Source of the DNA: Tardiphaga sp.
Lineage (GTDB): Bacteria; Pseudomonadota; Alphaproteobacteria; Rhizobiales; Xanthobacteraceae
Assembly: GCA_028290765.1 (NCBI GenBank)
Contig: JAQGJF010000052.1
Coordinates: forward strand, 1-10,082
Reading direction: 5' to 3'
DNA: 10,082 nt
The position numbers were made by a program, and so were the translations under genes. The notes under the pieces were generated by a model that did not search any database, was not told the origin of the DNA, and saw only the letters and a program-made list of their open reading frames with translations. This document shows positions 1-6,575 of this stretch, piece after piece (the first letter of the stretch is position 1; every line of letters begins with the position of its first letter).

Positions 1-308
1 ATCTGCTGGGCCAGTACGATGCGTCGCTGTCATGGGCGCGCGAGGCGCTGTATGCGACGCCCAATCATCTCCAGGTGCTCGCGGTGCGCGCCGCGGCGCT
101 GGCGCAATCCGGGCGCGCCGACGAAGCGGCGGAGGCCACCAGAACCTTGCTGGCCAGCTATCCGGGCCTGAGCGTGGAGCGGCATCTGCGCAATTTCCGC
201 TGGAAAGTCCCGGCCGACATCGCCCATTACCGCGATGGACTTTTGAAAGCCGGTGTCCCCCTCAGCCGATTGACGCTGGTCGACCCGGTCTCGAAGCGGT
301 CGGCCTGA
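1..308 (+). CDS. C-terminal end of a TPR-containing protein, probably a class III adenylate/guanylate cyclase (5' truncated by window)
   Basis: The reading frame is open from base 3 and ends in TGA at 306-308, giving about 101 C-terminal residues. The visible part holds a TPR-like helical pair (LGQYDASLSWAREAL, then HLQVLAVRAAALAQSGRADEA) with the usual small/large residue alternation and a proline-type turn (ATPNH). It is followed by a tail with FRWKVPADIAHYRDGLLKAG. Tails of this form (F-R-x-K-x-P-x-D-I-x-H-Y-x-x-G-L-x-x-A-G) are familiar from rhizobial adenylate/guanylate cyclases and TolB/TPR proteins, where TPRs follow an N-terminal catalytic or winged-helix domain. No catalytic domain is in the window, so the enzymatic assignment is inference. 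The TPR tail itself is clear. It is not connected with the genes to its right. Confidence 0.75.
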   Translation, partial: LLGQYDASLSWAREALYATPNHLQVLAVRAAALAQSGRADEAAEATRTLLASYPGLSVERHLRNFRWKVPADIAHYRDGLLKAGVPLSRLTLVDPVSKRSA

Positions 309-311
309 GGG

Positions 312-324
312 GCGGCTTCGCCGC
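312..324. terminator. Small GC hairpin in a convergent gap, weak terminator candidate
   Basis: GCGGC-TTC-GCCGC forms a 5-bp stem with a 3-base loop just after the TPR gene stop, between that gene and the convergent DUF1127-like gene. The following bases (GTCATTGTTAG) are only moderately T-rich, so this is a weak candidate for an intrinsic terminator. Confidence 0.25.
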
Positions 325-403
325 GTCATTGTTAGTCAAGGAAGTTGGCGTTACATCCGTAACGCGCTCCGGATCGGCGCGCTGCTTCATCGGAAGGCAG
401 AGT

Positions 404-640
404 CTAAATGATGCGCAATCGCCGGGAAGGCTTGCGGGAAGGTCCCCGCAACATGGCGATGTCCTCATTGGTCAGTCCGAAGCGGCGAAGCCGCTCATCG
501 TCGATGTCGCAGAGCCACGCTCTGATGCGATGTTTGGCCGGATCGTCCTTGGCTTGAACGAGCCTGCGCACGAGGCTCGATCCGGATTTTCCGCAATCGG
601 GCAAAGCGATGGGAGCTGATCGCAATTGTCTGGTGGCCAT
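404..640 (-). CDS. DUF1127-like small protein (about 78 aa)
   Basis: The minus-strand frame ends in TAG at 404-406. Residues 38-62 (H-R-I-R-A-W-L-C-D-I-D-D-E-R-L-R-R-F-G-L-T-N-E-D-I) resemble the DUF1127 core (R-x-L-x-x-L-D-D-x-x-L-x-D-I-G-L-x-R-x-D-I). A basic tail rich in Arg and Lys follows, and the N-terminal half is variable, as is usual in this family. DUF1127 proteins are short (about 45-90 aa), abundant in Rhizobiales, and some act in RNA turnover or phosphate/stress responses; the role of this one is unknown. I chose the ATG at 640 because AGGAAAT lies directly upstream at good spacing. An in-frame ATG at 700 would give 98 aa but has no clear ribosome binding site and adds residues unlike the family. 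It appears to be a single-gene unit. Confidence 0.6.
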   Translation of the reverse strand: MATRQLRSAPIALPDCGKSGSSLVRRLVQAKDDPAKHRIRAWLCDIDDERLRRFGLTNEDIAMLRGPSRKPSRRLRII

Positions 641-1095
641 GGCGATTTCCTGCAAACGATCCATCCATTTTTGATCCAGCTTGGATGGTAAAATCCCCAT
701 GATTCCGGCAGAGAAAGCCGCGGCGTGGGGACTGGACAGTTAGGAACGGCGCCTCGAGGCAGCCAGTATGAAGAGAGGCCGCGCGGGTAACGTTTGCGCC
801 GCAGCCGCACACCTTCTCGCGATTGGTGGATGATTTTAAGTTAAATCGACATTACCCGCGTGGCCGGGCGGCGCGTTCTCGCCTTCCAACAGCATCCGCA
901 GGACCCAGGATCAATTGGCCCACGGCGCCCGGTGAGTCATCTGCCGCACGGAATGTTGATCGATGTCAAAAGCGTAGATCAATTTTCAGGCCGGAAGCTG
1001 ACCTGCCGACGGCCGATGGAGGTTTGGAACTTTTCACGACACGCCATGTTAGCAACATCGCCCTGACCTGACGGGCAACCCCAGGAGCGTTGACA
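641..1095. other. Intergenic stretch without a convincing gene
   Basis: The short open frames here on both strands lack ribosome binding sites and recognisable motifs. The stretch should hold the promoters of the flanking divergent genes (404-640 minus, 1096-1317 plus), but I cannot place -35/-10 elements with confidence. The one structural item is the perfect 10-bp palindrome GCCTCGAGGC at 751-760, which may be chance in GC-rich DNA. Confidence 0.5.
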
Positions 1096-1317
1096 ATGGC
1101 AACCCAGATCGTGATGGACCACCACGGCGACAGCCGGCACAGTTTCGACCCCACGGACGCGAAGGCGCTCCAAAAGGCAGAGCAGCGCTTCAAGGAACTG
1201 ACGGGCTCGGGCTATACGGCGGCATTCCGCACCGGATCCGGCGAGCCGGTCATCACCCGCCACTTTGATCCGGCCGCGGAAGAGACCCTGTTTTATCCGC
1301 GGCTGGTCGGCGGCTAG
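1096..1317 (+). CDS. Conserved hypothetical protein, 73 aa, first gene of a two-gene unit
   Basis: Translation starts at ATG 1096, preceded by CCAGGAGCG (AGGAG at 1083-1087, 8-base spacing), and ends in TAG at 1315-1317. The protein begins MATQIVMDHHGDSRHSFDP, has an acidic/basic helix (KALQKAEQRFKELTG), then GYTAAFRTGSG, and ends with FDPAAEETLFYPRLVGG. I recall close relatives, with a beta-strand start, an 'AEARFKELTG' helix and a 'DP..E.TLF.P.L.GG' end, as unnamed small proteins in Rhizobiales and other Alphaproteobacteria, but I know no function. The beta-helix-beta pattern suggests a compact alpha/beta fold (inference). Only 8 bases separate it from the next gene, so the two are probably co-transcribed. 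No signal peptide or membrane segment is visible. Confidence 0.75.
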   Translation: MATQIVMDHHGDSRHSFDPTDAKALQKAEQRFKELTGSGYTAAFRTGSGEPVITRHFDPAAEETLFYPRLVGG

Positions 1318-1325
1318 GTCGGTCG

Positions 1326-1754
1326 ATGTTCGAGCAGCCGCTGCGGATCGGCGGTGGTCTGTTGCGACGGCTCGCCGCGGCCGGCTGGCGCGCGGCGCAA
1401 GCCGTTTGGGACTGGTACCGCGAACTGGGCCACGGCGATGACAGCGAAGCGCGCGGGTTGCGGCTGCTGCGCGAATGGCTGACGCCCGAACAACTGGCGC
1501 AGTATGAGACGCACAAATATTTCGACGTCACCGGCTGCCATAGCGGCAAGCGATACCGGATCCGCCATGGCACCGGCACCAACGTCCATGAGTTGGACGA
1601 CGCCGGCCGCCCCAAGGACGGCTGGTGTTTTGTCCCCCGGGATTGTCTCGTCGCCGGCGACGTGATGCTGGCGCAAAAGATTGCCCTGGAAACCAACGAG
1701 CAGGGCGCATTGGCAATCGCGAGACGCTTTTCGCCGAGATGGGCAGCGCTCTGA
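1326..1754 (+). CDS. Conserved hypothetical protein, 142 aa, second gene of the unit
   Basis: ATG at 1326 follows the previous stop by 8 bases; the stop is TGA at 1752-1754. Residues 1-45 look helical and contain several Trp and Arg (WRAAQAVWDWYREL). The core, about residues 49-135, is distinctive: REWLTPEQLAQYE, HKYFDVTG (residues 63-70), GKRYRIRHGTGTNVHELD (74-91), GWCFVP (99-104), and GDVMLAQKIALETNE followed by ALAIARRF. I recall this pattern (Y/F-F-x-V-x-G, G-x-x-Y-R-I-R, N-V-x-x-L-D, W-C-F-x-P, G-D-V-M-L-A-Q-K-I-A-L-E) as a widespread unnamed bacterial protein family of unknown function, found on chromosomes and plasmids. The beta-rich middle with a final helix suggests a small globular domain. 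The ribosome binding site is weak (TAGGTCGG), so translation may be coupled to the upstream gene. Confidence 0.75.
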   Translation: MFEQPLRIGGGLLRRLAAAGWRAAQAVWDWYRELGHGDDSEARGLRLLREWLTPEQLAQYETHKYFDVTGCHSGKRYRIRHGTGTNVHELDDAGRPKDGWCFVPRDCLVAGDVMLAQKIALETNEQGALAIARRFSPRWAAL

Positions 1755-1764
1755 ACCAGGCAAG

Positions 1765-1784
1765 GCTGTCGGCTTGACGGCAGC
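1765..1784. terminator. Hairpin between convergent genes, weak terminator candidate
   Basis: GCTGTCG-GCTTGA-CGGCAGC forms a 7-bp stem (one G-U pair) with a 6-base loop. It lies 11 bases after the stop of the hypothetical gene at 1754 and between convergent genes. No T-tract follows on either strand, so termination by this element alone is doubtful. Confidence 0.25.
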
Positions 1785-1861
1785 GCATCGCCCACTATGC
1801 GAGCGGGCGCTATTTCCGTTTCGGCGACGAGTGACCGAACCAACAGCTTGAACCGCCGCGC

Positions 1862-2599
1862 TCACGCAGGTTGTTTGCGCTTCTTTCGACGCATCGGCGA
1901 CACCTCCGTCGCTTCGTTCTTGAGTTTCTCAAGGATCAGATAGGACCCCTCGCGAAGATCGCGAACGGCTAGTTCCCCTGCTTCGCTTGGCGATTTCCTG
2001 CTCAATGCGTCAATAATCATCAAATGCGGATGGACTTCCGAATGAGCCCGGCGAACCTGAGGATATTGATTGTTCACGAACGGGCCTGCCAGAAGCCACA
2101 GATTCTCAATGATACGAACCAGAATCTCATTGTCGGACGCCCGATAAATCGCGAAATGAAATTCCTGGTTGGCCGCCAGCGCTTCCTTCCATTTCATGTC
2201 CTGCTCTGACTGAACGAACCGCTGGTGAAAAGTCCTCAGGCTCTCCAGCAAGGATTCCGTCATATTCACCGCGGCAAGTTCCGCCGCCAACCGTTCAAGC
2301 GGAACCCGCGCCTCGCGGATCTTGATATATTGAGGGATCGTCAGGACCGGTACGCGCGGTTGATGCCCGAGCCGGAGCTCCAAGGCGCCTTCGCGCACCA
2401 GCTGCATGACGGCTTCGCGCACCGGGGTTGGTGAGGTCTCGTAGCTGGCGGCAAGTCCGCGAATGTTGAGGCGCGCGCCAGACTCGTAAACGCCCGTCAT
2501 CAGGGCAAGCCGCAGGTGCCCGTATATCCTTTCGGAAAGGCTGTCGCGGAGGACGTCTGCCGGATCGTCGGCCCGAATGTCGGCGACGTTGGTGCTCAT
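1862..2599 (-). CDS. GntR family transcriptional regulator, FCD (FadR C-terminal) subfamily
   Basis: This 245-aa protein has the standard size and layout of FCD-type GntR repressors. The N-terminal winged helix-turn-helix spans about residues 18-85 (ERIYGHLRLALMTGVYESG, LNIRGLAASY, and TSPTPVREAVMQLVREGAL, which is the recognition-helix signature). A helical FCD effector domain covers about 95-225. Metal or ligand residues visible there are N144 and H148 (ANQEFHFAIYRAS) and H190/H192 (EVHPHL). The fourth position, usually His in an 'MRxHL'-like motif, reads AVRDLREG (D214). A Lys/Arg-rich tail ends the protein. ATG 2599 is preceded by AGGAG with 5-base spacing. It is divergent from the SMP-30 gene, and FCD regulators usually repress neighbouring transport and catabolism genes and are released by a pathway intermediate. 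I infer it binds the TGATATATCA palindromes at 2913-2926, 3153-3168, 6542-6557 and 6592-6607. Confidence 0.93.
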   Translation of the reverse strand: MSTNVADIRADDPADVLRDSLSERIYGHLRLALMTGVYESGARLNIRGLAASYETSPTPVREAVMQLVREGALELRLGHQPRVPVLTIPQYIKIREARVPLERLAAELAAVNMTESLLESLRTFHQRFVQSEQDMKWKEALAANQEFHFAIYRASDNEILVRIIENLWLLAGPFVNNQYPQVRRAHSEVHPHLMIIDALSRKSPSEAGELAVRDLREGSYLILEKLKNEATEVSPMRRKKRKQPA

Positions 2600-2910
2600 G
2601 CTGTCTCCTGCCCCAGCGAGGTCGCGCGTCGGCCGAACTCACAGGCGCCTATCTGCGATCCGGTTTCCGCGTCGGGTTGCATGACGGCCACTTCCGAGTT
2701 TCGAGTTTGATTTTGCGGCGCCCGTGTTGAGAAGGCTGTTTTGCCGGCCTCACGACCGCATATTCCCATTCGTTCGTCGAGACTATGTCGGCCAACTGGC
2801 TGAAGGAAACCGAAACAACGGCCGGCACGCGAGCAACGAGCCCCGCTTGTCCACAACCGCGGAAACATCGGCGCGTTCTCCGCAATGCCAGTACGGTAAA
2901 ACAATTTTGA

Positions 2911-2946
2911 TCGATGATATATCGTCAAGATCAATAACTTTGTCAA
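2911..2946 (-). promoter_or_regulatory. Probable gntR promoter with overlapping GATATATC operator
   Basis: On the minus strand a perfect -35 (TTGACA, plus coordinates 2941-2946) is followed after 17 bases by GATATA and the overlapping TATATC -10-like element (2916-2923). The same bases form an imperfect palindrome, GATGATATATCGTC at 2913-2926, whose core TGATATATCG differs by one base from the perfect operator at 3156-3165. Binding there would block the promoter, so autoregulation is likely (inference). Confidence 0.5.
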
Positions 2947-3136
2947 ACGCACCCGAGCCATGCGCAGCCACAGGCGCCCCTCAAGAGTGCCTGAATACAC
3001 TGGTTTCGTCGATTTTCAATACGTTATACCTTTCCTTTGGACATTTTCCAGGCCTCTCCCATTTCTGTCCAGCCGGCCGATTGCGTCTAATTTTGCTATC
3101 TCAAATTTGTACGCGCCCCCAGCCGCAAGATCACAC

Positions 3137-3168
3137 TCGACAAATAGATAGATTTTGATATATCAAAA
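3137..3168 (+). promoter_or_regulatory. Operator palindrome TTTTGATATATCAAAA with overlapping promoter for the SMP-30 gene
   Basis: Bases 3153-3168 are a perfect 16-bp inverted repeat, TTTTGATATATCAAAA. A -35-like TCGACA (3137-3142) and a -10-like TATATC (3159-3164) are separated by 16 bases, so the palindrome covers the -10. Operators of this size and AT-rich symmetric form are typical of GntR/FCD regulators, and a gene for one lies divergent to the left. This is the best candidate for the main operator of the catabolic genes. The predicted start of transcription is about 90 bases before the TTG start at 3259. Confidence 0.65.
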
Positions 3169-3177
3169 AAATAATCC

Positions 3178-3196
3178 GGAGGTCGCGCGATCCTCC
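3178..3196 (+). other. Leader hairpin GGAGG...CCTCC upstream of the SMP-30 gene
   Basis: GGAGG (3178-3182) can pair with CCTCC (3192-3196); the intervening TCGCGCGA is self-complementary. The left arm is an ideal Shine-Dalgarno sequence, but the nearest ATG (3197) opens a frame of only four codons (M-R-V-G-stop) whose TGA overlaps the ATG at 3208. The hairpin could be a leader structure or a small upstream ORF, or chance. Confidence 0.3.
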
Positions 3197-3258
3197 ATGC
3201 GCGTCGGATGACGCCAGCAGGTCAATGCGCTGGCGGCGATTCGAATGAGGAGAGCGTT

Positions 3259-4149
3259 TTGTTGCCCACCCTGAAGTTCGAGACTTTGATCGACTTCAAT
3301 TTGGAAATCGGCGAGAGCCCCGTCTGGGATGAACGGCGAGGCGTCTTGTGGTTCGTGGACATTCTCTCCCCCGCGGTGCTCTGCCTCGAACCGCTGACCC
3401 GAAAGGTCGCGGCCTTCGCCATGCCGGCAGACGTCGGCAGCATCGGCCTTGCGTTCGACGCCCGTCTCGTCGTTGCCCTGCGCACCGGCGTTCACCTCTT
3501 CGATCCGGGCTCTGGCGAGTTGGTCTTTCTCGTCCATCCCGAACCTGACAGGGCGATGAATCGCCTCAACGACGGCAAGGTGGGGCCGGACGGCTGTTTC
3601 TGGATCGGCAGCATGCATGATTCCGTGCCCCGCGCACCGTCGGCGGCGCTCTATCGCGTCGCCCCGAGCGGCGAGAGTCTCCGCGTGCTGGACGGGATCA
3701 AGGTATCGAACGGCCTGGCGTGGAGCCCCGACGGACGGACAATGTATCATGCCGACAGCCGCGGATCTTACATCAACGCTTTCGATTTCGATGTTGCGAC
3801 GGGCGGTCTTTCGAATGCGCGCGCGTTGATGACGTTGACGGAGGAGCAGGGCCTGCCTGACGGGGCAGCCGTGGATAATTCGGGATTCTACTGGAGCGCC
3901 GGCGTCACCGCCGGAAAGCTCAACAAAATCTCGCCGCAAGGCATTCTGGTGGAGAGTGTCGAACTTCCCGTCTCCGCCCCGACGATGCCCTGCTTCGGCG
4001 GCCATGACGGAGGGACCATTTTCGTCACCTCCCTTGCCTCTGACAGATCCGGCCGCCACGAGCAGGGAACGCTCATCTCTTTCGAAACCGATGCCGTCGG
4101 CGCACCGGTCGGCCGGTTCGGCGACGTCATGACCCCGGCTCGCTCGTAG
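3259..4149 (+). CDS. SMP-30/gluconolactonase/LRE family hydrolase (sugar- or aldono-lactonase-like)
   Basis: This 296-aa protein is a six-bladed beta-propeller of the SMP-30/regucalcin/gluconolactonase family, of typical length. The canonical divalent-metal ligands are visible: E19 (IGESPVWD), N104 (RLNDGKVGPDG), N151 (SNGLAWSPDG) and D201 (LPDGAAVDNSG). Also present are FWIGSM at 114-119 and, near the C-terminus, the family motif APTMPCFGG-DGGTIFVTS. Family members hydrolyse aldonolactones or related esters in the cytoplasm; there is no signal peptide. An in-frame ATG at 3208 gives 17 extra residues without homology or ribosome binding site. TTG 3259 follows GAGGAG (3247-3252) at 6-base spacing and places the conserved ExGESPVWD region at its usual distance from the N-terminus, so TTG is preferred. 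It is the first gene of the proposed catabolic series. Substrate unknown. Confidence 0.92.
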   Translation: MLPTLKFETLIDFNLEIGESPVWDERRGVLWFVDILSPAVLCLEPLTRKVAAFAMPADVGSIGLAFDARLVVALRTGVHLFDPGSGELVFLVHPEPDRAMNRLNDGKVGPDGCFWIGSMHDSVPRAPSAALYRVAPSGESLRVLDGIKVSNGLAWSPDGRTMYHADSRGSYINAFDFDVATGGLSNARALMTLTEEQGLPDGAAVDNSGFYWSAGVTAGKLNKISPQGILVESVELPVSAPTMPCFGGHDGGTIFVTSLASDRSGRHEQGTLISFETDAVGAPVGRFGDVMTPARS

Positions 4150-4213
4150 ATGTGCCGTGCCGACCACCGATGGCGCGACGGGGCCACCGGAGCCGGTTGG
4201 CGGACCCCATTTC

Positions 4214-4223
4214 TGATATACGA
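4214..4223. promoter_or_regulatory. Degenerate operator-like sequence in the 137-base gap before the PLP enzyme gene
   Basis: TGATATACGA matches the putative operator core TGATATATCA at 8 of 10 positions and lies about 65 bases before the PLP-enzyme start. The rest of the gap (4150-4286) shows only a short GC inverted repeat (ACCGGAGCCGGT). The match could be chance; it would matter only if an internal promoter exists here. Confidence 0.2.
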
Positions 4224-4286
4224 TATGGCATACGAAGGGCTCGCCAGACTGTTTTTGGCCAGCGTCAAACCTAAAGGACATGACTT

Positions 4287-5588
4287 ATGAGCGGCTCTCG
4301 CCGCGGCTCAAACGAGGCCGCTCTTGATCTCAGGGAGAAAGGCACGCCCGCGTTAGACGGTCCGGTAGCGCTCGCAGCGGTCGGCGCGCAGGACTGGCGA
4401 GTCCTGCGCGAAGACCTGCCGCTCCCGATCGCCGTGATCAAGGAGCGCGCACTTCGTCACAACAGCGCATGGATGAAGGCTTTTCTGGCGGATGGAGGCG
4501 CCATGATCGCGCCTCATGGCAAGACGACCATGAGTCCGGCGCTGTTCGATCTTCAATTGGACGATGGCGCCTGGGCGGTGACGCTCGCCACGCCTCATCA
4601 GATCCAGGTCGCCCGAAGCTTCGGCTATAACCGTATCTTCCTGGCCAATCAGCTCGTCGGGCGCGCCGCCATCGAATATGTGCTGCGCGAGTTGAGGGAC
4701 CACCCGGATTTTGAGTTTTACTGCCTGGTCGACTCGGTCGCCAACGCCCAGGCGATCTCCCATGCGGCGGAGCAGCTCAAACTCACCCGCCCCGTGAACC
4801 TACTGGTCGAACTCGGCTATGCCGGCGGGCGGACAGGCTGTCGCACCGTCGACGAGGCCGTCGCCTTGGCGTCATTTGTGAGCAGGTCGGACAAAATCCG
4901 GCTCAGCGGCATCGAGGGTTTTGAGGGCCTGCTGCGAGGCGATTCTCCCGAGAAGACCGCGGCACTCGTCAACGCCTTCCTCGACGATCTGGTCGGTCTT
5001 GCAGAGATATGCGCGAGCCAAGGGCTGTTCCCCGACGAGACGATTATCCTCAGCGCCGGCGGATCGTCCTTCTACGATCTCGTCGTCGCCAAACTGAAGG
5101 CGGCGAAGCTGGCCCGACCAAGCATCGTTCTGCTGCGCGCCGGCTGCTACATCACCCATGATTCCCTGATGTATGTGCGGGCGTTCGATGCGCTGCGCCA
5201 GCGCGATCCGGACCTTGCGGCGAAGGGCGGCGGCCTTCAACCAGCCCTGGAGATCTGGGCCTACGTCCAGTCCAGGCCTGAGCCGACGAAGGCCATCCTC
5301 GGGTTCGGAAAGCGCGATGCGTCCCATGACGACCTGCCCGTCGCCTTGTCGTGGTTTCGCCCCGGTGGCGCGATGGATCGTCCTGTTGCCATGCCACGCG
5401 GACACGACGTTCTCAGGCTGAACGACCAGCATTGCCATATGGCGATCCCGCAGGATTCACCGCTTTCGGTGGGGGATATGGTCGCTTTCGGAATCTCCCA
5501 TCCCTGCCTGACCTTCGACAAATGGCGGGTCATTCATCTGGTCGACGATGATTACCGCGTGACCTCGTCGATCCGAACCTACTTTTAA
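4287..5588 (+). CDS. D-serine deaminase-like PLP enzyme (fold type III, alanine racemase N-terminal barrel; DSD1 / D-threonine aldolase family)
   Basis: This 433-aa enzyme has the two-domain layout of the DSD1/D-threonine aldolase/D-threo-3-hydroxyaspartate dehydratase group. An alanine-racemase-type TIM barrel carries the PLP lysine K79 in APHGKTTMSPALF. Later barrel strands read LVDSVANAQ, NLLVELGYAGGRTGCR and LSAGGSSFYDL. The C-terminal beta domain has the zinc-site pattern GISHPCLTFDKW (H405 and C407), as in eukaryotic DSD1, where His-X-Cys binds the catalytic zinc, so a metal-dependent lyase is more likely than a racemase. Known members remove ammonia from D-serine or 3-hydroxy-D-aspartate, or cleave D-threonine; the substrate here is unknown and annotators often write 'amino acid deaminase'. 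ATG 4287 has AAGGA (4274-4278) at 8-base spacing. The gene ends 51 bases before the SDR start, so co-transcription is likely. Confidence 0.9.
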   Translation: MSGSRRGSNEAALDLREKGTPALDGPVALAAVGAQDWRVLREDLPLPIAVIKERALRHNSAWMKAFLADGGAMIAPHGKTTMSPALFDLQLDDGAWAVTLATPHQIQVARSFGYNRIFLANQLVGRAAIEYVLRELRDHPDFEFYCLVDSVANAQAISHAAEQLKLTRPVNLLVELGYAGGRTGCRTVDEAVALASFVSRSDKIRLSGIEGFEGLLRGDSPEKTAALVNAFLDDLVGLAEICASQGLFPDETIILSAGGSSFYDLVVAKLKAAKLARPSIVLLRAGCYITHDSLMYVRAFDALRQRDPDLAAKGGGLQPALEIWAYVQSRPEPTKAILGFGKRDASHDDLPVALSWFRPGGAMDRPVAMPRGHDVLRLNDQHCHMAIPQDSPLSVGDMVAFGISHPCLTFDKWRVIHLVDDDYRVTSSIRTYF

Positions 5589-5639
5589 TTGCGCGGCGGC
5601 CGCCGCATGGCGCGTTCAGTCCCGATCCAAGAGGATGTC

Positions 5640-6497
5640 ATGAAAAGCGATAAATCAAAGGTCTATCTCATCACCGGCGCCGCCAGCGGGATCGGAGCCG
5701 CGACGGCCAGGCTCGCCGCTTCGCTTGGTCATAAGGTCGTTATCGCCGACATCAACGATGAAGCAGCGAAGGCCGTCGCGGCGGCGGCGGGCGTCAACGC
5801 CACCGCTCTCCATCTCGACATCTGCTCGAGCGACCAATGGGAGGCGACGCTCGATGAGGTCTGGAAGCGTTTTGGCCGCCTCGACGTTCTCGTCAACAAC
5901 GCGGCGGTGGTTCACACCGGCTACGCGCGGGACGTCGCCGTCAAGAAGCACGAGCATACCGTTGCCACCAACTTCATGGGGCCGCTGACCGGAATGCTCG
6001 CAGCATTGCCGCGGTTCCGACGGCAAGGATCCGGACATCTCGTGACAATCTGCAGCATGACGGCCTTTCTGCCGTTTCCGGGTATTGCGAGCTATGCCGC
6101 GGCCAAACACGCCCTACGCGCATTCCATCATGCCGTCGCCCTGGAAGAGCGGGACGGTCCGACGGCATTCACGATCATCCACCCGACGTCCACGGAGACG
6201 CCGATGCTGGAGAAGGAAGCGGAGGACGATGCGATGTCCCTCGCCTTCGCCGGCCCGTCGATGACAGCCGAGCAGGCCGCCGAGACGATCATGAAAGCGA
6301 TCAAATCGAAGACGCTCGAAGTGTTCATGCCGCCCGAACGGGGCAAGATCGTGCGCGCCGTTGGCGTTAACCCGCGCAGCCTGAAGAAATTGGTTGAACG
6401 CAACGAAATCATCGGCCGCGAGCGCCTTGCCGCGCGACGGGCCGCGCTGGTGGCGGGCCAGGGAGCCGGGGCGCCCGACGGATCCGGCCCGGCATAA
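5640..6497 (+). CDS. Short-chain dehydrogenase/reductase (classical SDR, NAD(H)-preferring)
   Basis: This 285-aa protein has all marks of a classical SDR. The Rossmann glycine motif is TGAASGIG (12-19), with an Asp at the end of beta-2 (ADIND, D37) that favours NAD(H). NNAA follows at 86-89, N111 in ATNFMG, and the catalytic triad is S139 (ICSM), Y152 and K156 (SYAAAKHAL). HPTSTETPM follows beta-6 in place of the usual PG..T. The last 50 or so residues are a basic extension (LKKLVERNEIIGRERLAARRAAL) ending in Gly/Ala/Pro. The ATG at 5640 follows AAGAGGATGTC. An upstream ATG (5607) and a TTG (5589) in frame lack ribosome binding sites and add Arg-rich sequence without family match. It probably oxidises an alcohol intermediate in the pathway (inference). 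It is the last gene before a second operator-bearing gap. Confidence 0.92.
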   Translation: MKSDKSKVYLITGAASGIGAATARLAASLGHKVVIADINDEAAKAVAAAAGVNATALHLDICSSDQWEATLDEVWKRFGRLDVLVNNAAVVHTGYARDVAVKKHEHTVATNFMGPLTGMLAALPRFRRQGSGHLVTICSMTAFLPFPGIASYAAAKHALRAFHHAVALEERDGPTAFTIIHPTSTETPMLEKEAEDDAMSLAFAGPSMTAEQAAETIMKAIKSKTLEVFMPPERGKIVRAVGVNPRSLKKLVERNEIIGRERLAARRAALVAGQGAGAPDGSGPA

Positions 6498-6541
6498 GCC
6501 GGATGGACTCCCCCGGGGTCTCTTGGCGCACATTCGCCACA

Positions 6542-6557
6542 AAAAGATATATCAAAA
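6542..6557. promoter_or_regulatory. Operator-like site 1 upstream of the solute-binding protein gene
   Basis: AAAAGATATATCAAAA shares the core GATATATC and the right half of the perfect palindrome at 3153-3168; the left TTTT is AAAA. Its core AGATATATCA is a 9/10 match to TGATATATCA. It lies 50 bases (centre to centre) from the second site, close to five helical turns, which would suit cooperative binding by GntR dimers (inference). Confidence 0.5.
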
Positions 6558-6575
6558 TAGATAAAAATGGTGATC

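Larger units (their letters stand above)
2600..3258. other. Divergent regulatory region between gntR and the catabolic genes
   Basis: This stretch of about 660 bases has no credible gene. The open frames across 2596-3158 lack ribosome binding sites, show unconserved Arg/Ser/Pro-rich composition and conflict with each other. From about 2890 to 3180 the DNA is clearly more AT-rich than its surroundings and carries two GATATATC elements about 240 bases apart, each with an overlapping promoter-like sequence (entries at 2911-2946 and 3137-3168). If the gntR promoter is where I place it, its mRNA has a 5' leader of about 310 bases (2600-2910) in which I see no riboswitch or coding sequence. Confidence 0.5.

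Noticed and set aside
860..1066. 68-codon plus-strand frame in the 641-1095 gap
   Set aside because: It has no Shine-Dalgarno sequence and no family resemblance, and overlaps another frame of the same quality.
1739..1834. Frame ATG 1739 with an internal TGA (1775) and the downstream peptide RQRIAHYASGRYFRFGDE before TGA
   Set aside because: It looked like the end of a broken gene, but is too short, has no homology I can name and is interrupted by a stop; not enough for a pseudogene call.
1253..1865. Minus-strand open frames opposite the 142-aa hypothetical gene
   Set aside because: Two overlapping frames of Arg/Ser/Pro-rich composition lie opposite a plus-strand protein with conserved motifs.
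2724..3158. Plus-strand 144-codon frame in the divergent regulatory region
   Set aside because: No ribosome binding site, no domain, composition unlike the neighbouring genes, and it runs through the operator/promoter elements.
3163..4281. Long minus-strand open frame (372 codons) opposite the SMP-30 gene
   Set aside because: It is antisense to a well-supported SMP-30 gene with all metal ligands, has a low-complexity Arg/Ala/Gly/His composition and shows no recognisable domain. Long antisense frames are expected in high-GC coding DNA.
6482..6539. Inverted repeats after the SDR gene (ATCCGGC...GCCGGAT at 6482-6504; TGGCG...CGCCA at 6524-6539) as a terminator
   Set aside because: The first begins inside the coding sequence, and neither is followed by a T-tract on the plus strand. 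An A-tract follows the second, so intrinsic termination is not supported.
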